A DNA stretch of 37,222 bases from an uncultured Gemmiger sp. (GCA_944388245.1 CALXIA010000022.1:1-37222); one strand, 5' to 3'; shown: positions 21,379 to 31,248, counted from the first letter of the stretch. Made by a program: numbers and translations. Notes: generated by a model not told the origin, from the letters alone.

Positions 21379-23108
21379 GTGATGATCAACAAACGGCTGA
21401 TCGGCACCGTGCGGGAGAGCCGCCCGCGGATCGCGGCCAGCGTGGCGCTGCAATGGGCGGCGCTGCTGGCGAACCTGACGGCGATGGGGCTGATCGCCCG
21501 GGCCATCGGGCAGCTGGCGGCGGGCGCCGGGGTGCCCGGGGCCGGGTTCTGGCTGGCGCTGGCGGGGGCGGCGGCGGTGCGGATGGTCTGCACCGAGGCG
21601 GCGGCCCGGATGGCCCACAAGGCCAGCCGGGCGGTGAAGCTGGCGCTGCGCCGGCAGATCTACGGCAAACTGCTGCGGCTGGGCCCGGCCTACCGCCAGC
21701 AGGTGAACACCGCCGAGGTGGTGCAGGCCGCGGTGGAGGGGGTGGACCAGCTGGAGAGCTACTTCTCCGCCTATCTGCCCCAGTTTTTCTACAGCCTGCT
21801 GGCCCCGCTGACCCTGTTCGCGGTGCTGGCGCCGGTCTGCCTGCCGGCGGCTGCGGCGCTGCTGATCTGCGTGCCGCTGATCCCGGCGGCTATCGCCGCG
21901 GTGCAGACCTGGGCCAAAAAGCTGCTGAGCAGATACTGGGGCCAGTACACCGCCCTGGGGGACAGCTTTCTGGAAAATCTGCAGGGGCTGACCACCCTGA
22001 AGATCTACCAGGCGGACGAACGCCGCAATCAGGAGATGAACCAGGAGGCGGAGCGGTTCCGCCGCATCACCATGCGGGTGCTGACCATGCAGCTGAACTC
22101 CATCAGTATCATGGATCTGGTGGCCTTCGGCGGGGCGGCGCTGGGCATCGGCCTGGCGGTGGGCGGATATACCGCCGGCCGGCTGGACCTGGGCGGTCTG
22201 GTGCTGGTGCTGCTGCTCTCGGCGGACTTTTTCCTGCCCATGCGGCAGCTGGGCAGCTATTTCCACATCGCCATGAACGGCATGGCGGCGGCGGACCGGA
22301 TCTTCCGGCTGCTGGACACGCCGGAACCGGACCGGGGCGGCGCGCGGCTGCCCGCCGGGGAGACCGCCATCCGCTGCCGGGATCTGCGCTTCGGCTACGA
22401 GCCGGAGCGGCCGGTGCTGCGCAAAGCGGAACTGGAACTGCCCGCCCGGGGCCTGGTGGCCCTGGTGGGGGAGAGCGGCTGCGGCAAGAGCACCCTGGCG
22501 GCCATCCTGACCGGCCGGGTGCGGGGCTGGCAGGGGGATGTGACGGTGGGCGGCCTGCCGCTGGATACCCTGGACGAGGCCGATCTGCTGCGCACCGTGA
22601 CCTGCCTGGGCCACAACGCCTGGCTGTGCAAGGGCACGGTGGCGGAGAATCTGCGGCTGGCCGCCCCCGGCGCCACCGACCAGCAGCTCTGGGCCGCGCT
22701 GGAACAGGCGGACCTGGCGGAATTTGTCCGGCAGGCGGGCGGCCTGGACGCGCCGGTGGCCGAGCGGGGGGCGAATCTGTCCGGCGGGCAGCGGCAGCGG
22801 CTGGCGCTGGCCCGGGCGCTGCTGCACGACAGCCCGGTGTACATCTTTGACGAGGCCACCTCCAACATCGACGCGGAGAGCGAGGAGCACATCCTGGCGC
22901 AGGTGCGCCGGCTGGCCCGTCACCGGGCGGTGCTGCTGATCACCCACCGGCTGGCGGCGGCCGCCGGGGCGGACCGGATCTATGTGCTGGAGCGGGGCCG
23001 GACGGTGCAGCAGGGCCGGCACGAGGAACTGCTGGCGGCGGGCGGGCTGTACGCCCGGCTGTGGAACACCCAGCAGGAACTGGAACACGAGGGAGAAAAG
23101 GAGGCGGC

Positions 23109-23118
<10 letters not shown>
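21379..23118 (+). CDS. cydD: ABC exporter, CydD-like subunit
   Basis: A 579-aa half-transporter fusing a six-helix membrane domain (about 1-310) to an ATPase. ALGDSFLENLQGLTTLKIYQ in the third cytoplasmic loop region is typical of CydD. The ATPase has Walker A GESGCGKST (about 364-372), the signature LSGGQRQRLALARA (about 467), Walker B VYIFDEATSNID with catalytic Glu, and LITHR. It forms a heterodimer with the next gene. CydDC was described as a cysteine/glutathione exporter and more recently linked to heme. No cydAB oxidase is in the window, so the substrate is open. GTG 21379 is preferred over ATG 21382 for spacing from AAAGGA; either is possible. Confidence 0.88.
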
Positions 23119-24781
<1,663 letters not shown>

Positions 24782-24785
<4 letters not shown>

Positions 24786-25135
24786 GCCGGGATATCGAAG
24801 CCCGCCGGGCGCGGGAGAGCGAGATGGTGACCGAGATGATCGGGCTGTATTGCCGGGCCCATCACGGCAAAACCGGCGCCCTCTGCCCGGAGTGCGCCGC
24901 CCTGGCCGACTACGCCCGCGCCCGCAGCGCCCGCTGCCCCCGCATGGCGGAAAAGACCTTCTGTTCCAGCTGCCCCCATCCCTGCTACGCGCCCGCCATG
25001 CGGGAGGGCATCCGGCGGGTGATGCGCTGGGCGGGGCCCCGGATGCTGCTGCGCCACCCGGTATGGGCGCTGCGGCACGTCGCCAACACCCTGCGCCACA
25101 AATGGCGCCCACACAGATCGGAGGAGATCGCGTGA
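24782..25135 (+). CDS. ygbA: YgbA-like nitrous oxide-stimulated promoter family protein
   Basis: A 117-aa cytosolic protein of the family named for an NO-responsive promoter (E. coli YgbA, linked to recovery from nitrosative stress). It has seven Cys (24, 35, 38, 52, 61, 64, 68) in the pattern LYCRAHH, LCPECAALADYA, RCP, FCSSCPHPCY, followed by the conserved MRWAGPRMLLRHPVWALRH. The Cys pattern suggests a metal or iron-sulfur site; this is inference. Start ATG overlaps the cydC stop, and its end overlaps the ybaN GTG start (GTGA), placing it firmly within this operon. Length is normal for the family. Confidence 0.88.
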
Positions 25136-25518
25136 AAAAACTGCTGTATCTGGCCGGCGGCTTTGTCGGGCTGGGGCTGGGGGCCCTGGGGGCGGTGCTG
25201 CCGCTGCTGCCCGCTTTTCCCTTTCTGCTGCTGGCGGCCTTCTGCTTTGCCCGCAGTTCCGACCGGCTGCACCGGTGGTTTCTGTCCACCCGTTTATATA
25301 AGGAGAACCTGTCCAGCTTTGTGGCCGGCCGGGGCATGACCCGGCGGGTCAAGCGGCGGATCATGACCCTGGTGACCCTGACCATGGCCATCGGCTTCGC
25401 CCTGATGGACCAGGTGCCGGTGGGCCGGGTGATCCTGGCGCTGGTGTGGGTCGGGCACATGCTGTATTTTCTCTTCCGGGTGCGCACCCTGTCCGAGGAC
25501 GACGAGCCGGAAAACTGA
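25132..25518 (+). CDS. ybaN: YbaN family (DUF454) inner membrane protein
   Basis: A 128-aa membrane protein starting at GTG 25132 with GGAGGA upstream. N-terminal helix LYLAGGFVGLGLGALGAVLPLLPAFP contains the DUF454 hallmark G-x-x-LPLLPxxPF. Next come FLLLAAFCFARSSDRLHRWF, a cytosolic basic stretch (RRVKRRIM) and two further helices. E. coli YbaN is about 125 aa and of unknown role. It overlaps ygbA by 4 bases and is the last gene of the four-gene transcript; a 15-bp GC hairpin without a T-tract follows. Its presence with CydDC and YgbA suggests a shared redox or heme-related job, but that is inferred from context only. Confidence 0.9.
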   Translation: MKKLLYLAGGFVGLGLGALGAVLPLLPAFPFLLLAAFCFARSSDRLHRWFLSTRLYKENLSSFVAGRGMTRRVKRRIMTLVTLTMAIGFALMDQVPVGRVILALVWVGHMLYFLFRVRTLSEDDEPEN

Positions 25519-25532
25519 ATCCGTTCCCCTCT

Positions 25533-25567
25533 CTCCCGCCCGGCGCGGCTTGCGCGCCGGGCGGGAG
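25533..25567 (+). other. Long GC hairpin between ybaN and agcS
   Basis: A 15-bp perfect stem CTCCCGCCCGGCGCG/CGCGCCGGGCGGGAG, loop GCTTG, no T-tract. It could end the upstream transcript weakly or protect its 3' end. The -35 of the next gene lies inside it. Confidence 0.6.
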
Positions 25568-25579
25568 CTGTGTTATGAT
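25550..25579 (+). promoter_or_regulatory. Candidate promoter of agcS
   Basis: TTGCGC (25550-25555), 18-bp spacer, TATGAT (25574-25579). The leader is too short for a glycine riboswitch. Confidence 0.5.
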
Positions 25580-25627
25580 TAGCAGATAGGCGCCGCACGG
25601 CGGCGCGAGGGGAGAGGAGAGTTTTTC

Positions 25628-26992
25628 ATGCAAACCATCAGCGATCTGATCAAGGTGTGCAGCGACTTTATCTGGAATGGTCCCATTCTGGTGATGCTGC
25701 TGGGCACCCATCTGTTTCTCACGGTGCGGCTGCGGTTCATCCAGCGGTACACCGCCAAGGCGGTGCGGATGAGCCTGCACCCGGACGAGGGCGCCCAGGG
25801 CGAGATCAGCCAGTTCGGGGCGCTGGCCACCGCGCTGGCCGCCACCATCGGCACCGGCAACATCATCGGGGTGTCCACCGCCATCGCCCTGGGCGGACCG
25901 GGGGCGGTGCTCTGGTGCTGGCTGACCGGGGTGTTCGGCATCGCCACCAAGTACGGCGAGGCGCTGCTGGCGGTGAAGTACCGGGTGCGCAATAAGCAGG
26001 GCGCCGTGGTGGGCGGCCCCATGTACACCATCGAGCGGGGCCTGGGCTGGAAATGGCTGGCGGTGGTGTTCGCCGTCTTTACCGTATTCGCCACCCTGGG
26101 CGCGGGCAGCACGGTGCAGAGCCACGCCATCAGCGACGTGATCCACACCACCTTCGGCGCCCCCACCTGGATCAGCGGGCTGGTGATCACCCTGCTCACC
26201 GCGGTGGTGATCCTGGGCGGGGTCAAGGTGATCAGCCGGGTGTGCGAAAAGCTGGTGCCCTTCATGAGCCTGTTCTACATCCTGGGCTGCCTGGCCATTT
26301 TGTTTCTGAACCGGGCCTACATCCTGCCGGCGGCGGCCACCATCGTCAAGAGCGCCTTCGGCTGGCAGGCAGCGGCGGGCGGCTTTGTGGGCGGCGCGCT
26401 GATGATCGCCTGCCGGTACGGCATGGCCCGGGGGCTGTTCTCCAACGAGAGCGGCCTGGGCACCGCCCCCATCGCGGCGGCCAGCGCCCAGACCCGCAAC
26501 CCGGTGCGTCAGGCGCTGGTGTCCATGACCGGCACCTTCTGGGACACGGTGATCGTCTGCGCCATGACCGGCATCGTGGTGGTCAGCGGCATGCTGCGCA
26601 GCCCGGAACAGTACGCGGGCGCGGGGGACGATGCCATGACCCGGCTGGCCTTCAGCGTGCTGCCCGGCGGGCAGTATGTGCTGACGGTGGCCTTGTCCAT
26701 CTTCGCCTTCACCACCATCCTGGGCTGGAGCTACTACGGCGAGCGCTGCATGGAATACCTGACCGGCGCCAAAGGGGTGCTGCTCTACCGGCTGGTGTTT
26801 CTGGCGGCGGTGTTCCTGGGGGCGGTGGTCAGCCTGGACATCGTGTGGAACTTTGCCGACCTGATGAACGGGCTGATGGCCTTCCCCAACCTGATCGCGG
26901 TGCTGCTGCTCAGCGGGGTGATCGTCCAGGAGACCCGGCATTTCCTCTGGGAGGACCGGTTGGAAGAGGCCGGCGACACCCTGCCCAACTGA
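25628..26992 (+). CDS. Alanine/glycine:cation symporter (AGCS family)
   Basis: A 454-aa sodium- or proton-coupled amino acid importer with about ten to eleven transmembrane helices. Family text: FGALATALAATIGTGNIIGV (the GTGNI substrate-binding helix), GGPGAVLWCWLTGVFGIATK, VGGPMYTIERGLG, and GLFSNESGLGTAPIAAASA, the AGCS signature. ATG 25628 follows GGAGAGGAG. It stands between its own candidate promoter and a bidirectional terminator, so it is monocistronic. In an Rnf-containing anaerobe a Na+-driven transporter would tie in with an Rnf-made gradient, but the coupling ion cannot be read from the sequence. No truncation or missing motif is seen. Confidence 0.95.
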   Translation: MQTISDLIKVCSDFIWNGPILVMLLGTHLFLTVRLRFIQRYTAKAVRMSLHPDEGAQGEISQFGALATALAATIGTGNIIGVSTAIALGGPGAVLWCWLTGVFGIATKYGEALLAVKYRVRNKQGAVVGGPMYTIERGLGWKWLAVVFAVFTVFATLGAGSTVQSHAISDVIHTTFGAPTWISGLVITLLTAVVILGGVKVISRVCEKLVPFMSLFYILGCLAILFLNRAYILPAAATIVKSAFGWQAAAGGFVGGALMIACRYGMARGLFSNESGLGTAPIAAASAQTRNPVRQALVSMTGTFWDTVIVCAMTGIVVVSGMLRSPEQYAGAGDDAMTRLAFSVLPGGQYVLTVALSIFAFTTILGWSYYGERCMEYLTGAKGVLLYRLVFLAAVFLGAVVSLDIVWNFADLMNGLMAFPNLIAVLLLSGVIVQETRHFLWEDRLEEAGDTLPN

Positions 26993-26995
26993 ACG

Positions 26996-27030
26996 AAAAA
27001 CCGCCGCCCGGCCGGGCGGCGGTTTTGTTT
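26996..27030. terminator. Bidirectional terminator between the AGCS symporter and mscL
   Basis: Stem AAAACCGCCGCCCGG/CCGGGCGGCGGTTTT; T-tracts on both strands. It serves the symporter on plus and mscL on minus. Confidence 0.9.
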
Positions 27031-27488
27031 CACCCTTCCAGATGGCTGGTGCAGCAGGGGCAGCGGGTGGCCTTGAGGGGGATCTTGCTCAGGCAGTAGG
27101 GGCAGGTCTTCTGGGTGACGGCCACCTCGGTCTCCTTTTTCTTGATGGTGCGGGCGGCCAGGGTGTTCATTCCCTTGACCAGCGCAAAGATCACCGCCGC
27201 CATCAAAAGAAAGTCGATGACCTGGGTGATGAAGGAGCCGTAGCAGAGCACCGGCGCGCCGGCGGCCTGGGCGGCCGCCAGGTCGGCGTACCGGTTCCCG
27301 TCCAGCGCCAGGAAGTGGCTGGTGAAATCCACCCCGCCGGTGATGAGGGTGATCACCGGCATGAGCACGTCGTTGACCAGGGAGTTGACGATCTTCTGAA
27401 ACGCGCCGCCGATGATCACGCCGACCGCCAGGTCCAGCACGTTGCCCCGCAGCACAAAGGTCTTGAATTCAGCCAGGATTTTTTTCAT
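27030..27488 (-). CDS. mscL: Large-conductance mechanosensitive channel with C-terminal zinc ribbon
   Basis: A 152-aa MscL, an osmotic emergency valve in the cytoplasmic membrane. The N-terminal amphipathic helix and TM1 read EFKTFVLRGNVLDLAVGVII, then GGAFQKIVNSLVNDVLMPVI. TM2 is about residues 85-108 (FITQVIDFLLMAAVIFALVK). After the usual basic linker the protein continues into an extra cytosolic motif, CPYC (129-132) ... CPCC (143-146), a zinc-ribbon-like module absent from E. coli MscL but found in some Clostridia. ATG complement of 27486-27488 follows AAAGGA. Promoter at 27545-27573. Confidence 0.93.
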   Translation of the reverse strand: MKKILAEFKTFVLRGNVLDLAVGVIIGGAFQKIVNSLVNDVLMPVITLITGGVDFTSHFLALDGNRYADLAAAQAAGAPVLCYGSFITQVIDFLLMAAVIFALVKGMNTLAARTIKKKETEVAVTQKTCPYCLSKIPLKATRCPCCTSHLEG

Positions 27489-27544
27489 GATCCATCGTTT
27501 CCTTTCCGTTTCTGACACGTCCCGCCTGCGCGGGGCGCGGTTCC

Positions 27545-27573
27545 AGTGTACCATACGCCGCCCGGGCTGTCCA
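27545..27573 (-). promoter_or_regulatory. Promoter of mscL
   Basis: Minus strand TGGACA (27568-27573), 17-bp spacer, TACACT (27545-27550). Confidence 0.65.
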
Positions 27574-27602
27574 CTATGCTGGATTTTTGCCGGGCAATCG
27601 TT

Positions 27603-27608
27603 TATAAT
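27603..27608 (+). promoter_or_regulatory. -10 box for the unknown anchored protein gene
   Basis: TATAAT 46 bp before the GTG start, with only a weak TGGATT at -35 distance (27580-27585). Confidence 0.45.
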
Positions 27609-27653
27609 GAAACCGTACATCCGAACCGCCGGCCGCAAAAAGGGGGGCATACC

Positions 27654-28175
27654 GTGCACTATACCGTTAAAATGGTGCTGCGCAAGCTGATCGTGGGGGT
27701 TCTGGCGCTGGCTCTGGCCGCCGCCATCACCCTGTTCATCAAGGAAAACCTGGACGTCAAGGACCCGGAGACTGCCCTGCCCTCCATCCAGGTGGCCACC
27801 GAAGGGGTGGTGCTGTCGCCGGAGATGGTGTTCCGCGCCGGGTACGAGTGGAACTTCTTCACCTCCACCGAGATCAACACCCCGATCTGGACCACCGCGG
27901 ATATCCTGAGCCACACCTACCCGGTGGACGTGCCGCCCCGGGCCAAGCTGGACATCGACTTCTCTTTGCAGGCGGACACCTTGAAGATCAGCCGCTCGGA
28001 CCAGGAGGATTTCTCCGCCTTCGTGACCCTGGCGGACGACTTTCCCAACAGCCTGCTCGCCCCCGCCGAAGCGGGGCAGTACCTGTACAAGATCGAGGCG
28101 GGCTTTGGCCGGCGGGGCTCGATCATCTACTATCTGCTGCTGAACGTCAAGGAAACGGTGTCCCCGGCCGCCTGA
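27654..28175 (+). CDS. Membrane-anchored protein of unknown function (173 aa)
   Basis: A 173-aa protein with a short basic N-terminus, one transmembrane helix or uncleaved signal (about 8-28, VLRKLIVGVLALALAAAITLF) and an extracytoplasmic domain of about 140 residues. The domain has many short alternating hydrophobic stretches suggesting beta structure (TLKISRSDQEDFSAFVTL, GSIIYYLLLNVKETV). No Cys and no catalytic motif are visible. Start: GTG 27654 with GGGGGG seven bases upstream; an internal ATG at 27672 is an alternative. It is followed after 26 bp by the aldo/keto reductase gene, possibly on the same transcript. I do not recognise the family. Confidence 0.75.
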   Translation: MHYTVKMVLRKLIVGVLALALAAAITLFIKENLDVKDPETALPSIQVATEGVVLSPEMVFRAGYEWNFFTSTEINTPIWTTADILSHTYPVDVPPRAKLDIDFSLQADTLKISRSDQEDFSAFVTLADDFPNSLLAPAEAGQYLYKIEAGFGRRGSIIYYLLLNVKETVSPAA

Positions 28176-28201
28176 TCCGGAAAATAGAAGGAGTGAATCG
28201 T

Positions 28202-29209
28202 ATGGAAACTGTTACGCTGGGCCGCACCGGCCTGCAGATCACCCGGATGGGCTTCGGCGGCATCCCCATCCAGCGCATCGACGCCGAGAGCACCAAGGCC
28301 CTGATCCGCCAGGTGGCGGACGCGGGGATCAACTACATCGACACCGCCCGGGGCTACACCGTCAGCGAGGAATGGCTGGGCGGCGCGCTGGAAGGGCTGC
28401 GGGACCGGTTCGTGCTGGCCACCAAGTCGATGGCCCGCACCCGGGAGGCCATGGAGAAGGACATTGCCACCAGCCTGGCCAACCTGCGCACCGACCATGT
28501 GGAACTGTACCAGATCCACAATCCCTCCCTGGCGGACGTACAAACGGTGTTCGGCCCCGGCGGCGCGATGGAGGCGCTGCGGGCCGCCAAGGCGGACGGA
28601 CGGGTGAAGCACATCGGCCTGACCGCCCACTCCACCGAGGTGTTCGCCGCCGCGCTGGAGCAGCCGGAGATCGAGACCATCATGTTCCCCTATAACATTG
28701 TGGAGACCCAGGGCGAGGAGCTGATCGCCCGGGCCGCCGCGCAGGGGGTGGGCTTCATCGCCATGAAACCGCTGGCCGGCGGCGCCATTGAGGACGCCAC
28801 CCTGGCGCTGCGGTTCATCCTGGCCAACCCGAACGTGTCGGTGGTGATCCCCGGCATGGCCGATCCGGCCGAACTGACCCAGAATCTGGCCGCCTGCGAG
28901 GACCGCTCCCCCCTGACCGCGGAGGAGACCGCCAGGATGGAGGCCATCCGCCAGCAGCTGGGCACCAACTTCTGCCGCCGCTGCAACTACTGCGCCCCCT
29001 GCACCGCGGGCATCTCGATCCCCAACGTGTTCCTGTTCGCGGGGTACCTGAACCGGTACGGCCTGGGGGACTGGGCCCGCAGCCGGTACGCCAGCCTGCC
29101 CCACAAGGCCGGCGAGTGCGTGGAGTGCGGCGTCTGCGAGACCCGCTGCCCCTACCAGCTGCCCATCCGGCAGATGATGCACAAGGCCGCGGAGGATTTT
29201 GGCGAATAA
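28202..29209 (+). CDS. Aldo/keto reductase with C-terminal 4Fe-4S ferredoxin domain
   Basis: A 335-aa oxidoreductase. N-terminal AKR barrel (1-250) begins VTLGRTGLQITRMGFGGIPI. Catalytic tetrad residues are visible in INYIDTARGY (Asp, Tyr), VLATKS (Lys) and ELYQIHN (His). NADP(H)-side text is VVIPGM. The C-terminus carries two Cys clusters, CRRCNYCAPCTAGISIP and CVECGVCETRCPYQLPI, forming a dicluster ferredoxin-like domain. Such fusions are common in clostridia and thought to exchange electrons with ferredoxin, but substrates are mostly unknown. ATG 28202 follows AAGGAG. All key residues are present; it may be co-transcribed with nnrD 70 bp downstream. Confidence 0.93.
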   Translation: METVTLGRTGLQITRMGFGGIPIQRIDAESTKALIRQVADAGINYIDTARGYTVSEEWLGGALEGLRDRFVLATKSMARTREAMEKDIATSLANLRTDHVELYQIHNPSLADVQTVFGPGGAMEALRAAKADGRVKHIGLTAHSTEVFAAALEQPEIETIMFPYNIVETQGEELIARAAAQGVGFIAMKPLAGGAIEDATLALRFILANPNVSVVIPGMADPAELTQNLAACEDRSPLTAEETARMEAIRQQLGTNFCRRCNYCAPCTAGISIPNVFLFAGYLNRYGLGDWARSRYASLPHKAGECVECGVCETRCPYQLPIRQMMHKAAEDFGE

Positions 29210-29279
29210 GTTCTTCGGCGGCGAAGCGGGCCCGGTCCGCTCCGCCGCCTTTTCCTTAGATGGAGCAAGGAGGGTTTTC

Positions 29280-30158
29280 ATGGCACAGGCGATCACACAG
29301 GAGATGGTGCTGGAGTTTCTGCCCCCGCGCCGGCAGGAGACCCACAAGGGCAGCTACGGCAAGGCGCTGGCGGTGGCCGGCAGCGCCCGGTACCGGGGCG
29401 CGGCGGCCCTGGCGGTGGAGGGGCTTTTGCGGGGTGGGGCCGGGCTTGTGACCCTGGCCGCCACCGAAACAGTGCTGGCGGGGGTGATGGCCCGGCTGCC
29501 GGAATGTACCTGCCTGCCCTGCCCCCAGGACGCCCAGACCGGCGGCATCAGCCGCACGGCGGGCAAGCGCATCCTGGAGGCCAGCCGGGGCTGCGAGGTG
29601 CTGCTGCTGGGCCCCGGCCTGGGCAACACCGAGGACACCGCCGCCCTGGTGGAGCTGCTGGTGCCGGGAGCGGGCTGCGCGGTGGTGCTGGACGCGGACG
29701 CGCTGAACGCGGCCGCCACCCTGGAATCCCTGCCCCGCCCGGTAAGCGCGCCGCTGGTGATCACCCCGCACCCCGGCGAGATGGCCCGGCTGTGCGGGCT
29801 GACGGTGGCCGAGGTGGAGGCGGGCCGGGAGGGCATCGCCGCCGGCTACGCCCGGGCCAACGGCTGTGTGGTGGTGCTCAAGGGCCACCGCACCCTGGTG
29901 GCCGGGCCGGACGGCCAGGTGTACAAGAACACCACCGGCAACGCCGGGCTGGCCCGGGGCGGCAGCGGGGATATCCTGGCCGGCCTTCTGGCCGCGCTGC
30001 TGGCCCAGAACCCCGACCCGCTGGCCGCGGCGGTGTGCGCGGTATGGCTGCACGGCGCGGCCGCCGACCGGTGCGCCGCCCGCCTCAGCCAGTACGCCAT
30101 GCTGCCCCACGACCTCTTTGCCGACCTGGGCGCCTTGCTGGCCCAGCAGGGCCGGTGA
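29280..30158 (+). CDS. nnrD: ADP-dependent NAD(P)H-hydrate dehydratase
   Basis: Repairs damaged (hydrated) NADH/NADPH using ADP as phosphate donor, in the cytosol. The 292-aa protein is the C-terminal (YjeF_C) domain only, without the fused epimerase NnrE. Motifs: HKGSYGKALAVAGSARYRGA, the LLRGGAGLVTLA helix, LLLGPGLG, VLDADALNA, ITPHPGEMARL, and the phosphate-binding GNAGLARGGSGDILAGLLA. The usual T or M before GGSGD is R here, which is a mild difference. ATG 29280 with AAGGAGGG sets the start. A 13-bp terminator hairpin follows within 20 bp. The matching epimerase is not in the window. Confidence 0.94.
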   Translation: MAQAITQEMVLEFLPPRRQETHKGSYGKALAVAGSARYRGAAALAVEGLLRGGAGLVTLAATETVLAGVMARLPECTCLPCPQDAQTGGISRTAGKRILEASRGCEVLLLGPGLGNTEDTAALVELLVPGAGCAVVLDADALNAAATLESLPRPVSAPLVITPHPGEMARLCGLTVAEVEAGREGIAAGYARANGCVVVLKGHRTLVAGPDGQVYKNTTGNAGLARGGSGDILAGLLAALLAQNPDPLAAAVCAVWLHGAAADRCAARLSQYAMLPHDLFADLGALLAQQGR

Positions 30159-30174
30159 TCCCGCGCAAACCAAT

Positions 30175-30210
30175 GCCGGACGGCGGAAATCCGCCGTCCG
30201 GCTTGCTGTT
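30175..30210 (+). terminator. Terminator of nnrD
   Basis: A 13-bp stem GCCGGACGGCGGA/TCCGCCGTCCGGC, loop AA, followed by TTGCTGTTTG. Confidence 0.75.
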
Positions 30211-30223
30211 TGCCGGCGCGCTC

Positions 30224-30346
30224 TCAGGCCAGTTCCTCCCGCAGTTCCTGCATGGCCTCCCGGGTGGAGTCCGCCGAGAACAGGAACACGCCGCTGCGGC
30301 TGTACACCTCCACATGCCCCGCTACCTGCCGAATCACGCAATCCAT
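30224..30346 (-). CDS. Small conserved-type protein (40 aa), unknown function
   Basis: Short reading frame MDCVIRQVAGHVEVYSRSGV, FLFSADSTREAMQELREELA. The pattern (a beta hairpin VxVYxxxGxFLFSAD, then a helix) resembles short hypothetical proteins I have seen in Clostridia, but I cannot name a family. ATG complement of 30344-30346 has AAAGGCGG about eight bases upstream. A TATACT -10 lies at 30435-30440, about 90 bp upstream. The frame stays open upstream to 30457, but that part is basic low complexity and lacks an initiation signal. Modest confidence that it is expressed. Confidence 0.5.
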   Translation of the reverse strand: MDCVIRQVAGHVEVYSRSGVFLFSADSTREAMQELREELA

Positions 30347-30434
30347 ACCGCACGCCGCCTTTCTTCTCTTCCGGGCGCTGCCGGCCCGGGTATACGGTTT
30401 CGTTCGGGGAGGCGTCCTCCCCTGTTCCACCTCC

Positions 30435-30440
30435 AGTATA
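30435..30440 (-). promoter_or_regulatory. -10 candidate for the 40-aa gene
   Basis: Minus strand TATACT; a weak TGATTA lies 17 bp further upstream. Confidence 0.35.
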
Positions 30441-30488
30441 CCAAAAGCATAGTACAATAATCAGGACTATCAAGCCAGCACAAAAAAG

Positions 30489-30703
30489 AACAGGGGCCGC
30501 CTGTGGCGGCCCCTGCCAGCTTGTAGAAAAAGATGCTCTCTTTTCTTACCGAAAGGGGAGAGGGCGTGGGAGAGGACCATCAGGGCCCTCTCCCACTTGC
30601 AATTCTCCCGTTTTTTCTGCGCGCAGAGCAGGAAAAACGGCGTTTTAGACTGTCGAAAAGACTTTTTCGGCAGTCTAACAGGGGCCGCCTGTGGCGGCCC
30701 CTG
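30489..30703. repeat. Hairpin-rich intergenic element bounded by two identical palindromes
   Basis: A 27-bp sequence, AACAGGGGCCGCC-TGT-GGCGGCCCCTG, occurs identically at 30489-30515 and 30677-30703. Each copy is itself a 10-bp stem (AGGGGCCGCC/GGCGGCCCCT). Between them are three more hairpins: GTGGGAGAG/CTCTCCCAC (about 30567-30599), CCGTTTTT..CAGGAAAAACGG (about 30609-30640) and AGACTG..CAGTCT (about 30650-30677). No reading frame is convincing. It looks like a non-coding repeat or miniature element inserted upstream of nothing essential, between two minus-strand genes. Confidence 0.6.
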
Positions 30704-30730
30704 GCGGGGGTAAGGGTGCCGGAATGGGGA

Positions 30731-31180
30731 TCAGGCGCGGGCCTTCTCGCTGCGGGAGGCCCGGCTCTCCCGGGCGCCGCCGCACACCCGGTCATAGCAA
30801 TACTGGATGATGCTGTTGCGCTTGACCAGGCCGATAAAACTTTTTTTGTCGTCCACCACCGGCACGAAGTTCTGGGTCATGGCGGCGGCCACCAGTTCGT
30901 CCATGGTGGTGGTCACCGGAACGGGCAGGTAATCCCGCTTGCGGGGCACCGCCGAAACCGGCACGTCCTCCGCCCGTTCGCAGGACAGGTCCATGTGATT
31001 TTTGATGTACCAGAGCAGGTCGCCCTCGGTGATCGTGCCGGTGTACTCGCCCCGGCGGGTGAGCACCGGGATGGAGGAATACCGGTGGTACTCCATCTTT
31101 TCCAGGGTCTGGCGCAGGGTGAAGTCATCGTAGATGAAGGCCACATCCTGCTTGGGGGTCAGAAAGAACAACAGGTTCAT
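30731..31180 (-). CDS. CBS-domain pair protein
   Basis: A 149-aa cytosolic protein made of two CBS motifs (about residues 8-65 and 78-135): TLRQTLEKMEYHRYSSIPVL with GEYTGTITEGDLLWYI, then TTTMDELVAAAMTQNFVPVV with FIGLVKRNSIIQYCY. Such Bateman modules bind adenine nucleotides (AMP, ATP, c-di-AMP) and usually regulate a partner; no partner domain is fused. ATG complement of 31178-31180 follows GCGAGG, a weak site. A TATAAT lies at 31243-31248. The last 15 residues are basic and vary from typical members. The hairpin element follows just downstream. Confidence 0.9.
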   Translation of the reverse strand: MNLLFFLTPKQDVAFIYDDFTLRQTLEKMEYHRYSSIPVLTRRGEYTGTITEGDLLWYIKNHMDLSCERAEDVPVSAVPRKRDYLPVPVTTTMDELVAAAMTQNFVPVVDDKKSFIGLVKRNSIIQYCYDRVCGGARESRASRSEKARA

Positions 31181-31242
31181 AGCAAAGCCTCGCTTGTGGT
31201 AGGTTGAAGGGGGGTGGGAAATTGCAACGATTTTGTAATTTT

Positions 31243-31248
31243 ATTATA
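31243..31248 (-). promoter_or_regulatory. -10 box of the CBS protein gene
   Basis: Minus strand TATAAT about 63 bp before the start codon; -35 poorly matched. Confidence 0.5.
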
